64,000 nucleotides of DNA from Algoriphagus sp. (GCF_030694375.1 NZ_JAUXYL010000040.1:124001-188000), one strand, 5' to 3'. Numbered from the stretch's first letter, positions 37,079 to 46,290 are shown. Notes: generated by a model from the letters alone, not told the origin. Translations and numbers: made by a program.

Positions 37079-37245
37079 CTGGCGAAAATAAGGAGATTGA
37101 GCTAAAAAAGGCAGGAATTGTTGAGTCCAGCTAAAACCCATCTTCCTTGAAAATGGATATTGCTAAAATTTCAATTTTGTGCATTAAGTTACTTTAACGG
37201 CCCTTTTTAGAACACATGGCTTGGAAGTCTTACCTTTCGGGAATT

Positions 37246-37977
37246 ATGAAATCCTTTGTTTTTCTGACTGGATTATTCCTTATCACGATTTCCGTGAATG
37301 CTCAAACTAGCTATTCCGGAAACGTCCTCGATTCTTTTGACAATAAGTACCTGGAAGGAGTCACGGTCTCGATTAAAGATAAAGCGTCAGTATTGACCAA
37401 TTCCCGGGGTTATTTTTCAATTCAGGGGATCTTGGGAGACACCCTTCAACTCAGTTTTCCGGGGTTTTATGAGCAACTCATTGTATTGACTGCCGAACGC
37501 TTTTTGTTAGTTCAGCTTCAGGACAGAGCCAGACTACTGCCGACCTTTCAGGTGAATGCAGAACCCTACAGGTTTAGGTTTAAAGACGGCAAATTATACT
37601 TTGCCGAGAATGAAACTGAGTCTGAAAAAAGTCTTTCACAGAAAGTGAGTCTTGGAACAGGTACTTCTGATGGTAGTGGCGGAATAGCGATCTATGGCCC
37701 AATAAGCTACTTTTCCAAAAGAAACACACAACTCAGGAGATATGCAGAGCGCTTAGATTGGATCAAGCGTCGACAAGGATATTTGGAAGTAATTGACTCA
37801 GATTCGATCCGGACCGAACTCATGACTGCCTATGTTATCACTCGAGAGGAATGGGATGAAATGATTATCCGGTTCAATGAATTCCACCTTCAACATGAAT
37901 TTATGGATTGGCCCAAAGCGCGTGTTTATGCCAGCTTGAAAGAATTTATCCGCATCGAAGCCATGCTTCGGGATTAA
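37246..37977 (+). CDS. Secreted protein with carboxypeptidase-regulatory-like domain
   Basis: 243 residues from ATG 37246, signal peptide MKSFVFLTGLFLITISVNAQ. Residues about 22-95 form a CarboxypepD_reg-like beta-sandwich (SGNVLDSFDNKYLEGVTVSI, NSRGYFSIQG, GDTLQLSFPGF), as at the N-terminus of TonB-dependent receptors, but no barrel follows. The second half is helical and charged, type unknown. It ends overlapping the convergent DUF4442 gene by 4 bp. Confidence 0.8.
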   Translation: MKSFVFLTGLFLITISVNAQTSYSGNVLDSFDNKYLEGVTVSIKDKASVLTNSRGYFSIQGILGDTLQLSFPGFYEQLIVLTAERFLLVQLQDRARLLPTFQVNAEPYRFRFKDGKLYFAENETESEKSLSQKVSLGTGTSDGSGGIAIYGPISYFSKRNTQLRRYAERLDWIKRRQGYLEVIDSDSIRTELMTAYVITREEWDEMIIRFNEFHLQHEFMDWPKARVYASLKEFIRIEAMLRD

Positions 37978-38480
37978 CTTTTCCGCTTAAAGGACCATGT
38001 AACAAAAAACTTGGCTACAGTTTCATCTCCTTGATTTTGCCCCGTTGAAATCATGGTCAGTTGAGCAGATTCTCCTACCTCCAAATGATCAATCAATTCA
38101 AATAATTCCTCACCCTGAGTACATGAGAAAGTGATTTTTGAATTGGCTTTTTTAGAATATTCTGCTCTGAAATCAACGACTAGCATGCTGAATTGGCCCT
38201 TGCCTGCCAGGGCCAACTGACAAAGGGCGCCGGTGCTGAGTTCCGCTGCTCCGGCTAATGCCGCAAAATAGATGGATTTGAAGGGGTTCTGCGATCTCCA
38301 AAAAAAAGGAATCGTAACTTCACATTTTTCTGTAGTCAGATCTTTAATCCGCAATCGCCAAAACACAGCCGAAGGCAATTTGACAAGCATAGCAAACCAA
38401 AATATTATAGGATTAGTCATCTTTCGCTGATAATCCAGCGCTTCAGATGAAAGTTTTCTGGCGGTAAGTTGGTTTTCCAT
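37974..38480 (-). CDS. DUF4442 hotdog-fold protein, probable thioesterase-like
   Basis: 168 residues. The sequence EVTIPFFWRSQNPFKSIYFA followed by ALAGAAELSTGALCQLA is typical of DUF4442, a hotdog-fold family close to acyl-CoA thioesterases. A positively charged N-terminus and no signal peptide place it in the cytoplasm. Substrate unknown. Confidence 0.82.
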   Translation of the reverse strand: MENQLTARKLSSEALDYQRKMTNPIIFWFAMLVKLPSAVFWRLRIKDLTTEKCEVTIPFFWRSQNPFKSIYFAALAGAAELSTGALCQLALAGKGQFSMLVVDFRAEYSKKANSKITFSCTQGEELFELIDHLEVGESAQLTMISTGQNQGDETVAKFFVTWSFKRKS

Positions 38481-38561
38481 TTTTGAGATTTTGTTCCAAA
38501 ATACTAAAATTAGTCGAAGTGAAAGACCTTGGTATTGTTTTTGAAATTCAATCGGTAAGAA

Positions 38562-39362
38562 ATGAAAAAATTTATGAAGAAGATAGTTTTAATTTTTACC
38601 GCCGGACTGTTGCTTTATTCCTGCACCACTGTTCCGCTGACAGGTAGAAAGTCACTTTCCATGGTTTCCAACGAGGAGATTCAACCGCTGGTGAACGAAG
38701 AATACAAAAAAGCGATCACTGCAAATAAAAATGTGACCAATACAGCAGACGGACAACGAGTGGTGCGAGTAGGTCAAAAGATGGCTAAAGCAGTGGAAGC
38801 TTATTTGGTGGCTGAAGGTTTTCAAAGCTTGGCAAATGACATGTCATGGGAGTTTAATCTCCTGGAAAGTGATCAAATCAATGCTTGGTGTATGCCGGGT
38901 GGTAAGGTTGCGTTTTACACTGGAATTTTACCGGTCACTAAAGATGAGGCTGGCATTGCAGTAGTTATGGGGCATGAAATTGCCCATGCTGTGGCATCTC
39001 ATGCCGGAGAACGTATGTCAAACGGGATGCTGTTAAATGGACTATTGGGCGGAGCTTCTTCGGCAATGGGTCAGAATCCTACGATGATGCAACAAATATT
39101 GCTTCAGGGAGTGGGTGCAGGTTCACAGCTGGGAATGTTAAGTTTCTCGAGAAAACATGAACTCGAAGCAGATGAGATGGGATTGATCTTCATGGCAATG
39201 GCGGGATATGATCCACGTCAAGCCCCAGCGTTTTGGCAAAGAATGGCTGCAGCGGGAGGTGGAGCACCGCCTGAATTTCTATCAACTCACCCAGGCCCAG
39301 ACCGAAGAATCGAGCGCCTTAATGCTAATATGCCTAAGGCGATGAAATATTATAAGCAGTAG
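38562..39362 (+). CDS. M48-family zinc metallopeptidase, lipoprotein
   Basis: 266 residues. Lipobox LYSC (Cys21). The M48 zinc motif VVMGHEIAHAVASHAGE (HEIAH, about 138-142) and the downstream zinc Glu in SRKHELEADEMGL are present. This is the LoiP/YcaL-like class of periplasmic lipoprotein peptidases, which take part in outer membrane protein quality control. There are no extra TPRs as in BepA. Single gene. Confidence 0.93.
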   Translation: MKKFMKKIVLIFTAGLLLYSCTTVPLTGRKSLSMVSNEEIQPLVNEEYKKAITANKNVTNTADGQRVVRVGQKMAKAVEAYLVAEGFQSLANDMSWEFNLLESDQINAWCMPGGKVAFYTGILPVTKDEAGIAVVMGHEIAHAVASHAGERMSNGMLLNGLLGGASSAMGQNPTMMQQILLQGVGAGSQLGMLSFSRKHELEADEMGLIFMAMAGYDPRQAPAFWQRMAAAGGGAPPEFLSTHPGPDRRIERLNANMPKAMKYYKQ

Positions 39363-39408
39363 GGAGTTTTTAGTCACAGTGATCAGTCTCAGTCTTCAGT
39401 AATTTTTG

Positions 39409-39467
39409 AGTGGTAAGAAGTGAATAGTTAGTTTGATAATACAACTTACTATTTACTACTTACCACT
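39409..39467. repeat. Imperfect hairpin of simple ACTTACT-type repeats
   Basis: Two 24-bp arms (39409-39432 and 39444-39467) pair at 21 of 24 positions around an 11-nt loop. The right arm and flank are a degenerate direct repeat of TACTTAC/TACCACT units. It lies between two convergent genes and may end both transcripts or be a simple-sequence insertion. Confidence 0.55.
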
Positions 39468-39503
39468 TACTTTTTACCAAATTTACTTGCCACTGCGACT
39501 TAT

Positions 39504-40310
39504 TTACTTCGATCCAAATCCCCTCAGCTTCACCTGAGTGAGCTTTCGCTTGGTGTCCAATGGGAAATCGCCTTTCATCATCCAATCATAGTATCCCGGC
39601 TCTTCTTTCAATGCCTGATCGATTGTTTTTCCTTTGTGCTTACCGAAATTGAAAATCTCCTGTCCCTGTGAGTTGAAGACAAACCGTCCAGCCAAATCCA
39701 CCATTTTTTCATTGACCATTTCGTGGATTTTTTTCATGTCATTCTGAAAAATTCCAACCTTATTACCTTGAAGATCTTCCATTTCTTCTCCTTGGTAGCG
39801 CTCCACTTGTGCCTGAAAAACGTCTAGTGTAGCTAAAGTGTCGGCTTCTGCACTGTGTGCATTTTCCAGATTTCTTCCACAGTAAAACTTGTATGCTGCA
39901 GTTAGGTTCCGCTTTTCCATCATGAAAAAGATCTTTTGCGCATCAAGCAGGTTTCGATTTTCCAGATCAAAATCGATCCCTGACCGTAAAAATTCCTCCA
40001 CCAAAAGCGGAATATCATATTTCAAAACATTAAATCCTCCCAAATCTGATTTACCGATGAAGGCTTGGATTTCCTTTGCGATGTCTCTGAAGGTAGGCTC
40101 GTCTTTTATGTCTTTATCATAGATTCCATGGATCAACGAAGCCTCCAGAGGAATTGGAATTCCGGGATTTACCCGTTTGGTATAGATTTCTCGTCCTTGA
40201 TCTGGGTGGAGTTTTACGATGGATATTTCTACAATCCGGTCTGTACCCACATTAGTGCCTGTGGCCTCGAGATCAAAAAATGCGATTGAATTTCTAAGGT
40301 TAAGCTTCAT
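39504..40310 (-). CDS. 3'-5' exonuclease, DEDDh/DnaQ-like, with ExoX-type C-terminus
   Basis: 268 residues. The exonuclease core is at the N-terminus: FFDLEATGTN with Asp13 and Glu15, GGFNVLKYDIPLL (Asp), and AHSAEADTLAT (His and Asp). The C-terminal 60 residues contain FNFGKHKGKTIDQALKEEPG, a small domain also found in ExoX-like nucleases. It is a stand-alone proofreading or repair exonuclease; the replicative DnaQ cannot be excluded. Its start overlaps the mpl stop by 11 bp. Confidence 0.88.
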   Translation of the reverse strand: MKLNLRNSIAFFDLEATGTNVGTDRIVEISIVKLHPDQGREIYTKRVNPGIPIPLEASLIHGIYDKDIKDEPTFRDIAKEIQAFIGKSDLGGFNVLKYDIPLLVEEFLRSGIDFDLENRNLLDAQKIFFMMEKRNLTAAYKFYCGRNLENAHSAEADTLATLDVFQAQVERYQGEEMEDLQGNKVGIFQNDMKKIHEMVNEKMVDLAGRFVFNSQGQEIFNFGKHKGKTIDQALKEEPGYYDWMMKGDFPLDTKRKLTQVKLRGFGSK

Positions 40311-41667
40311 TTGAATTGAATTTGGCTTTTAAGGGTTCGAGATCGAGGTTGTCATAATTGCCCGAACTCATCAAAAGCAGGTTAGTATTGGAATAATTTT
40401 GTGCTAAAAGGTAGGCTTTTAATGACTGACTTTCGGTAAAAAGCATCAAATCCGGTCGTTTAAATCCTTCTCGCAAGGTTTCCTCATCCATCAAGTCCAG
40501 CTTTTTTAGGGCAACAGCGTGTGGATTTAGATAGATCACTGCAACATCTGTCTCCTCCATGGAGTGGGCATAGTTGGGGAGAAAATCCTTATTTAATGAA
40601 GAATAAGTGTGGAGTTCCTGAACTGAGATCAATTTCCGATCAGGAAACTGATTTTTCACTGCATTGACAGTAGCTTTGAGTTTGGATGGAGCATGGGCAA
40701 AATCCCGGAAAAGGATTCCTGATTTACCTGATGCAAGGATCTCCTGACGTTTTGCTGCCCCTTTGAAACTGGGAATGGATGCGTAAAATTGCTCATTTGA
40801 AACACCCAAGGCTCGACATATTTCCATCGCACCTTGAAGGTTTTGAAGATTGTGATCTCCAAAAATTCCGATTTTCAATAGGCCCGAACCGGTTTTTAAA
40901 AAAGTTTTTCCATCCTTGATTACTGCAGGATGGGCATTGTAAGGAGTTTTTTGACCCGGGGTCGATGATTTTTCTGCTGCTTCTTTTACCAATTGATCTA
41001 CTTCGCAATAGATCAACTCTCCCGATTGGGTGGTTAAGTCCATCAGTTTAGAGAATTGATCTTTGTAAACCTCAAAGTCAGGGAATACATTGAAATGATC
41101 CCAGGCAATACCACTCAATAAAGCAATGTCATGCTTATAATGAAAAAACTTTGGCGTTCGATCAATCGGGGAAGTGAGGTATTCATCTCCTTCAATGACT
41201 ATCACCGGGGCATCTGAAAGTCTCACCATCAAATCAAATCCTTCGATCTGAGCTCCCACGAGGTAATCGAAGTCAATTTTTTGGTCTTGAAGCACATGAA
41301 GTATCATGGAGGTGATGGAAGTTTTTCCATGTGAACCCGCAATGACAACCCGCTTTTTTGTTTGGCTTTGGTTATAGATAAACTCAGGAAAAGAGAAAAC
41401 CGGAATGCCCAATTCCTGTGCTCTGATCAGTTCGGGATTATCGATCCGTGCATGCATCCCGAGAATGATTCCATCCAGGTCAGCTGTGATTTTTTCCGGA
41501 AACCAGCCATATTCAGAGGGTAAAATTTTGGCATTTTCCAGACGAGTTCGTGAGGGTTCGTAGATTTCATCATCAGAACCGGAAACCTGATATCCTTTTC
41601 GCACTAAGGCAAGTGCTAGATTGTGCATCACGGATCCACCAATGGCGATGAAGTGGTACTTGTTCAT
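40300..41667 (-). CDS. mpl: UDP-N-acetylmuramate:L-alanyl-gamma-D-glutamyl-meso-DAP ligase
   Basis: 455 residues. The Mur ligase fold starts with FIAIGGSVMHNLALAL (MurC-type Rossmann part). The ATP loop is GSHGKTS (111-117), with later IEGDEYLTS and GIAWDHFNVF. MurC-like ligases that begin without a UDP-Ala domain and have HNLAL are Mpl. It joins recycled tripeptide to UDP-MurNAc. A small TAnnTTTG match lies at 41697-41704 upstream. Confidence 0.92.
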   Translation of the reverse strand: MNKYHFIAIGGSVMHNLALALVRKGYQVSGSDDEIYEPSRTRLENAKILPSEYGWFPEKITADLDGIILGMHARIDNPELIRAQELGIPVFSFPEFIYNQSQTKKRVVIAGSHGKTSITSMILHVLQDQKIDFDYLVGAQIEGFDLMVRLSDAPVIVIEGDEYLTSPIDRTPKFFHYKHDIALLSGIAWDHFNVFPDFEVYKDQFSKLMDLTTQSGELIYCEVDQLVKEAAEKSSTPGQKTPYNAHPAVIKDGKTFLKTGSGLLKIGIFGDHNLQNLQGAMEICRALGVSNEQFYASIPSFKGAAKRQEILASGKSGILFRDFAHAPSKLKATVNAVKNQFPDRKLISVQELHTYSSLNKDFLPNYAHSMEETDVAVIYLNPHAVALKKLDLMDEETLREGFKRPDLMLFTESQSLKAYLLAQNYSNTNLLLMSSGNYDNLDLEPLKAKFNSNEA

Positions 41668-41803
41668 AAGGTAAAAATAGGGTCTAATTTTAGATTCAAA
41701 CTTAAAAATAAAATGTGGGTACCGAGGGAGTATTCTTTTTTCATTTTAGAGATTTTTTGTCAGGAAATGTTTTAGCTATTTTCGAGAGTTGATAACTATT
41801 TTA

Positions 41804-42496
41804 ATGCTTGATGACAAATTTGCGTATTTGACGCTCTCCCTGTTGTATATAGTGGCTTGGCTGGTGATTTTCGTCAAAAACCCCTGGAAGGGCGGAATGA
41901 TCAAAGTGGGGATTGTGGGAGGTATTATGGGAATGATAGCAGAGATTTGGTATTTTCATGACTATTGGAAGCCTCCTACACTCTTTGGAATTGGGATAAT
42001 CGGAATTGAAGATTTTATCATTGGATTTGCGCTGTTTGGTGTAGGTGGATATATCCATTCTTCCTTTACCAAACTTGAGATTGATTATGATCGACAAACA
42101 CCAGCCAGGAATAGGGACTTCTTTTTCCTTTGGTTGATAGGCTGCGCAAGTCTGACTCTTTTCAGTCTTACTTTAAACATTCATTCAGGATATGTTACTT
42201 TTTTGACTTTTATGGCTTTATCGGTCTATATCTGGAGCCAAAGGCCCGATTTAATTTACCTTTCTTTGGTTTCGGGAGTTGCTACTTTGGCGATTACCCT
42301 AGGTATCTATTTTATTAATTTTCAGCTTCTTTTTCCTCATTTTTGGGATACCTATGGGATGTTGGAAGAGCCAATTCTTGGCTCAAAAATTCTGGGAATA
42401 CCGGTTTCTGAAATTCTTTGGCACTTTAGCTGGGCTGTCCTCTGCTCTATGTTTAGAGGATTTCGAAATGGGGTATATTATAAAGAAACTTCCTGA
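41804..42496 (+). CDS. Integral membrane protein, lycopene-cyclase-domain-like repeats
   Basis: 230 residues from ATG 41804, seven or eight hydrophobic segments. Two similar sections end in an acidic, helix-capping pattern: GIIGIEDFIIGFALFGVGGY and GIPVSEILWHFSWAVLCSMF. Paired P/G-x-E-E/D-x-x-F sites of this kind are typical of CrtYcd-type lycopene cyclase domains, so I suspect a distant member. No carotenoid gene is nearby and it could be any membrane protein. Convergent or divergent neighbours give no further clue. Confidence 0.6.
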   Translation: MLDDKFAYLTLSLLYIVAWLVIFVKNPWKGGMIKVGIVGGIMGMIAEIWYFHDYWKPPTLFGIGIIGIEDFIIGFALFGVGGYIHSSFTKLEIDYDRQTPARNRDFFFLWLIGCASLTLFSLTLNIHSGYVTFLTFMALSVYIWSQRPDLIYLSLVSGVATLAITLGIYFINFQLLFPHFWDTYGMLEEPILGSKILGIPVSEILWHFSWAVLCSMFRGFRNGVYYKETS

Positions 42497-42586
42497 TCAG
42501 GGCTTGATTTTTGCTCATTTGAGGATGTTGATAAGTTTTGGAAAACTTGTTCAAAACTCCTGCCTTCTAGCCGATACATTTGTTAT

Positions 42587-44170
42587 ATGACCGATAATAC
42601 CAACCAACCAAGAATCACCCGCAAAAAGCCTTCTTACGATAATCCAACCAACTTTTTGGGCAAAGTTCCCCCTCAGGCAGTAGAATTAGAGGAGGCTGTG
42701 CTTGGAGCATTGATGCTCGAAAAGGATGCCCTGACTAATGTAATCGATATTTTGAAGGTAGAAAGCTTCTATAAAGATTCGCACAAAGTCATCTTTCAGG
42801 CGATTTTGGATCTATTTACAGAAAGTCAGCCCATCGACTTGTTGACGGTGACTTCACAGCTTCGAAAAAACGGTGCATTGGAAATCGCAGGTGGCGCATT
42901 TTACGTCACCGAACTTACTTCCAAGGTGGCTTCTGCTGCCAATATTGAATATCATGCTCGAATCATCACCGAGCAATCCATCAAACGGGAACTGATTAAA
43001 ATTTCAGGAGAAATACAAAAGGAAGCCTTTGAGGATACTACAGATGTTTTTGAGCTTTTGGATAAAATGGAGCAGTCCCTTTTTGAGATTTCAGAAAAGA
43101 ATATCCGGAAAAATTATTCTGACATGCGGTCGATTATGCGTGAGGCCATTATTGAATTGGAAGCACGAAAAAACCAAAAAGATGGACTTACCGGAGTTCC
43201 TTCAGGATTTACTGCATTGGACAGAGTGACCTCAGGTTGGCAAAAATCCGATTTGGTGATCATCGCCGCAAGACCTGCGATGGGTAAGACTGCTTTTGTA
43301 CTATCGGTTTTGAGAAATGCAGCTGTGGATCACAATCGTCCCGTGGCGATCTTCTCACTTGAAATGTCCTCGGTCCAGTTAGTTAATCGTTTGATTTCTT
43401 CCGAGGCCGAATTGGATTCTGAGAAAATTAAAAAGGGCTCTCTGGCAGATCATGAATGGGCTCAATTGGTCCATAAAACAGCCAAACTTTCAAAAGCACC
43501 GCTTTTTGTAGACGATACTCCCGCACTTTCAATCTTGGAATTGCGAGCAAAATGCCGAAAACTAAAAGCCCAGCATGATATCCAAATGGTAGTAGTCGAT
43601 TACCTGCAGCTGATGTCCGGTGATTCCAAAAACGGAGGGCAAGGTGGAAACAGAGAACAGGAGATTGCCAGTATTTCCAGAGCGCTTAAGAAAATCGCGA
43701 AGGAACTCGCTATTCCGGTCATTGCGCTTTCTCAGCTTTCCAGAGCGGTAGAAACCCGAGGAGGTGACAAAAGACCGCAGCTTTCCGATCTTCGAGAATC
43801 AGGAGCGATTGAGCAAGATGCCGATATGGTGATGTTCCTCTATCGACCGGAATACTATGGCATTACCCAAGATGAGGACAATAACTCCACTGCAGGTGTG
43901 GGTGAGGTAATCATCGCCAAGCATCGTAACGGTTCTTTGGATAATGTCAAACTTCGTTTCATAGGAAAATATACCAAATTCATGGATTTGGATTCCGGAG
44001 TGGGGTATGCTCCCAACCAAGCTCAGGAAGTATCCTACACCCACTTCACTTCGGGTGCATCAGGTGCTGCCTCATTTGATACCGGGGGTACGATCAAGCT
44101 TCAAAGCCGGGCAAATGAGGAGAATCTGGATGATATTTTTAAAGATGACAATGGTCCTGTAACTTTTTAA
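42587..44170 (+). CDS. dnaB: Replicative DNA helicase
   Basis: 527 residues, a little longer than E. coli DnaB (471) due to N- and C-terminal tails. DnaB-N domain (about 25-125: PPQAVELEEAVLGALML) then the RecA-like motor: Walker A ARPAMGKTAF (228-237), Walker B VVVDYLQLM, and SRAVETRGGDKRPQLSDLRE. There is no intein. It unwinds DNA at the fork as a hexamer. A perfect TAnnTTTG box (TACATTTG, 42575-42582) ends 4 nt before the ATG, so the transcript may start at or next to the start codon. Confidence 0.97.
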   Translation: MTDNTNQPRITRKKPSYDNPTNFLGKVPPQAVELEEAVLGALMLEKDALTNVIDILKVESFYKDSHKVIFQAILDLFTESQPIDLLTVTSQLRKNGALEIAGGAFYVTELTSKVASAANIEYHARIITEQSIKRELIKISGEIQKEAFEDTTDVFELLDKMEQSLFEISEKNIRKNYSDMRSIMREAIIELEARKNQKDGLTGVPSGFTALDRVTSGWQKSDLVIIAARPAMGKTAFVLSVLRNAAVDHNRPVAIFSLEMSSVQLVNRLISSEAELDSEKIKKGSLADHEWAQLVHKTAKLSKAPLFVDDTPALSILELRAKCRKLKAQHDIQMVVVDYLQLMSGDSKNGGQGGNREQEIASISRALKKIAKELAIPVIALSQLSRAVETRGGDKRPQLSDLRESGAIEQDADMVMFLYRPEYYGITQDEDNNSTAGVGEVIIAKHRNGSLDNVKLRFIGKYTKFMDLDSGVGYAPNQAQEVSYTHFTSGASGAASFDTGGTIKLQSRANEENLDDIFKDDNGPVTF

Positions 44171-44172
44171 CC

Positions 44173-44243
44173 AGCTATAAAATCAAGCCTACCATAGCTC
44201 GACAGTCCGTCGCTAGCGACACGAGGCGGGATAATTAGCAATC
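44173..44243. repeat. Intergenic repeat-like block (copy B)
   Basis: It starts AGCTATAAAATCAAGC just after the dnaB stop, contains the 12-bp palindrome GTCGCTAGCGAC (44209-44220) and ends GGCGGGATAATTAGCAAT. The start matches copy A (30984-30999) at 15 of 16 positions. Confidence 0.4.
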
Positions 44244-44317
44244 GCACAAATACCTGAATGTCGGTTGGAAAGTTTTAGAAAAGCTCTACAATCAATTGAA
44301 AATCATAAAATTAACAA

Positions 44318-45316
44318 ATGAGAGGAATTGTACTCAATCTCCAGCATGATTCAAAAATTGAATTGACTTCAGTAGCTGATCCTCAACCTAAAGCAGGTGA
44401 GGTGTTGGTCCGAATCAAAGCAGCTGCGCTAAACCATCGGGACGAGTGGTGTCGTCAGGGCCTATACCCAAATTTAAAGGACGGAATAATCCTTGGCTCG
44501 GATGGTGCAGGAGTGGTAGAAAAAGTTGGGGATGAAAAAGATAAATCTTGGGTAGGGAAAGATGTCATCATCAATCCCGCAATGAATTGGGGTTCAAATC
44601 AACGTGCTCAATCTAAGGAATTCTCAATTCTGGGGATGCCGCGCCATGGAACACTCGCAGAATTTTTGGTTGTTCCAGTCGACAGATTACATGAAAAACC
44701 TGAGCATCTCAATTGGGCCGAAGCGGCAGCCTTGCCATTGGCTAGCGTGACAGCATACCGAGCTTTAGTTTACCACGGGGGAATTCAAAAAGGTGACCAG
44801 GTTCTAGTTACAGGAATTGGGGGAGGAGTTGCGCAATTTGCAGCCCAATTTGCCATAGCCAAAGGAGCAAAACTTTCTGTGAGTAGCAGTAAAACTTATA
44901 AATTAGAACGTGCCAAAAGTGACGGGGCTGATTTTGTTTATAATTATCTCGATTCAACCTGGACAGGAAAATCACTTGAAGAGACAGGAGGCTTTGATGT
45001 AATTATTGACGGAGCAGCAGGTGATTCGCTAAATCAGCTTATTTCCGTGTGTAAACCGGGAGGAAAAATTGTCATTTATGGAGCAACAATGGGCAATCCC
45101 GGAAAAATTGAGGCACGGAAAGTATTTTGGAATCAGTTAAAAATCATGGGCTCCACCTTGGGGTCCGACCAGGATTTTCTGGAAATGCTTGCATTGGTCC
45201 ATGAAAAACAAATCCGTCCAGTTGTTGATCGCGTTTTTACTTTTGCCGAGGCCACTTTGGCTTTTGACCGAATGAAGGCAGGGGATCAATTGGGAAAAAT
45301 TGTTCTCACTCCTTGA
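44318..45316 (+). CDS. Zinc-type alcohol dehydrogenase/quinone oxidoreductase-like protein (MDR superfamily)
   Basis: 332 residues. GroES-like N-terminal domain (AALNHRDEWCRQGLYP, GSDGAGVVEKVG) then the Rossmann domain with VTGIGGGVAQFAAQFA and KIVIYGATMG. The catalytic zinc Cys ligand is not in its normal place, and HRDEWC suggests a reductase of the zinc-poor type. It binds NAD(P)H; substrate unknown. It ends overlapping the convergent gene at 45306 by 11 bp. Confidence 0.88.
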   Translation: MRGIVLNLQHDSKIELTSVADPQPKAGEVLVRIKAAALNHRDEWCRQGLYPNLKDGIILGSDGAGVVEKVGDEKDKSWVGKDVIINPAMNWGSNQRAQSKEFSILGMPRHGTLAEFLVVPVDRLHEKPEHLNWAEAAALPLASVTAYRALVYHGGIQKGDQVLVTGIGGGVAQFAAQFAIAKGAKLSVSSSKTYKLERAKSDGADFVYNYLDSTWTGKSLEETGGFDVIIDGAAGDSLNQLISVCKPGGKIVIYGATMGNPGKIEARKVFWNQLKIMGSTLGSDQDFLEMLALVHEKQIRPVVDRVFTFAEATLAFDRMKAGDQLGKIVLTP

Positions 45317-45797
45317 TTTCTTCATAAGTTTCAAGAAATTCTTTCTTAGCAACCCGATAAATCTCACTCTTTTCCAATGAAATAACGAGGTAATCTCCCG
45401 GTTTTACTACAATGGATTCCTTCCATGGAGCTTGGAATTCCATCAACCCTTCTGTGCTAAACTCATTAAGGTCTGCTGTAGAAACTTTCATAGCATAGAT
45501 TTCACCTTTAGGACGATAGCAGCCCCATCCATTCCCGAGCGAATCCATCATCGTATATTTCTTTTCAAACGTGTCGGCTTTGATCAGGTAGCTTTCTTTG
45601 GCTGAGGTCTGATTTTCCACCAACCAATCTCCTTTTTCGGCTGTATTTCTGGTTTCAATCCCATCACTGGTTCGGGTCACTACAACCATACCGGGTTCAG
45701 CTTTTTTTGCTCGGATCAAGCTTTTCTTCTTGAAACGTTTCCCTTGACTTTCCATCAGGGGCAAAAAATGATTCAGCATTTCTTTCTGGGTGATCAT
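45306..45797 (-). CDS. Hypothetical protein with two PGDYL-like repeats
   Basis: 163 residues, soluble. Two related segments can be seen: KGDWLVENQTSAKESYLIKA...F..KY (about 76-106) and KPGDYLVISLEKSEIYRVAK...F..TY (about 132-160). Both have GD-[WY]-LV, then a Tyr, then F-x-x-[KT]-Y. This suggests an internal duplication; related sequences have been named PGDYG proteins. No function is known to me. Convergent with the oxidoreductase. Confidence 0.7.
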   Translation of the reverse strand: MITQKEMLNHFLPLMESQGKRFKKKSLIRAKKAEPGMVVVTRTSDGIETRNTAEKGDWLVENQTSAKESYLIKADTFEKKYTMMDSLGNGWGCYRPKGEIYAMKVSTADLNEFSTEGLMEFQAPWKESIVVKPGDYLVISLEKSEIYRVAKKEFLETYEEIKE

Positions 45798-45884
45798 GGT
45801 TAGACGAGATTTAATTGCTATCGCTCGCTTTTAAAATTAACAAAATGATTTTCATTCGGAAGTAGATTTTTTTTAAAAAACATG

Positions 45885-46217
45885 CTAATCCAAATCAGTT
45901 TCAAAAAGAAAATTTTGATAGGCATTTTGGAGTTCTTTAAGGGTTTTATCGGCTTTTTGAATTTTAGCCAAGTCAATTCCCTGTTCGAAAATATTCTTTG
46001 CCTTTTCGATTTGACCTAGCTCAAAAAAGAAATGAGCCGAAGGGAAATAAACAGGCAGGTAGTCCGAGTGGTTAAGTAATAATAAATCAAATAATCTGCC
46101 TGCTTCCGGGATGTCAATGTCCCTGATTTCCAATGCCAAAGCATAAAAATTGAAAGGGTTTTGAGGTTCTTCCCTTATATACTCTTTTAATAGCCGAAGC
46201 CTTTCCGAATTGCTCAT
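45885..46217 (-). CDS. TPR-like small protein
   Basis: 110 residues from ATG 46217 (MSNSERLRLLKEYIREEPQN). It is entirely helical with a TPR-like pattern: NPFNFYALALEIRDIDIPEA, then YLPVYFPSAHFFFELGQIEK, then AKNIFEQGIDLAK. Two to three repeats, which form a small adaptor-type scaffold. Divergent from the etf operon with 73 bp between starts. Partner unknown. Confidence 0.8.
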   Translation of the reverse strand: MSNSERLRLLKEYIREEPQNPFNFYALALEIRDIDIPEAGRLFDLLLLNHSDYLPVYFPSAHFFFELGQIEKAKNIFEQGIDLAKIQKADKTLKELQNAYQNFLFETDLD

Positions 46218-46290
46218 GAATAGTTTTTTTATTAAGCCTAGCCTGTTATTTTCACGCAAAATAAATTTAATATAACCTAACTCTAAACCA

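Noticed and set aside
39409..39480. CRISPR-like short repeats
   Set aside because: Units are irregular, 6-8 bp and without spacers of constant length; no cas gene is in the window.
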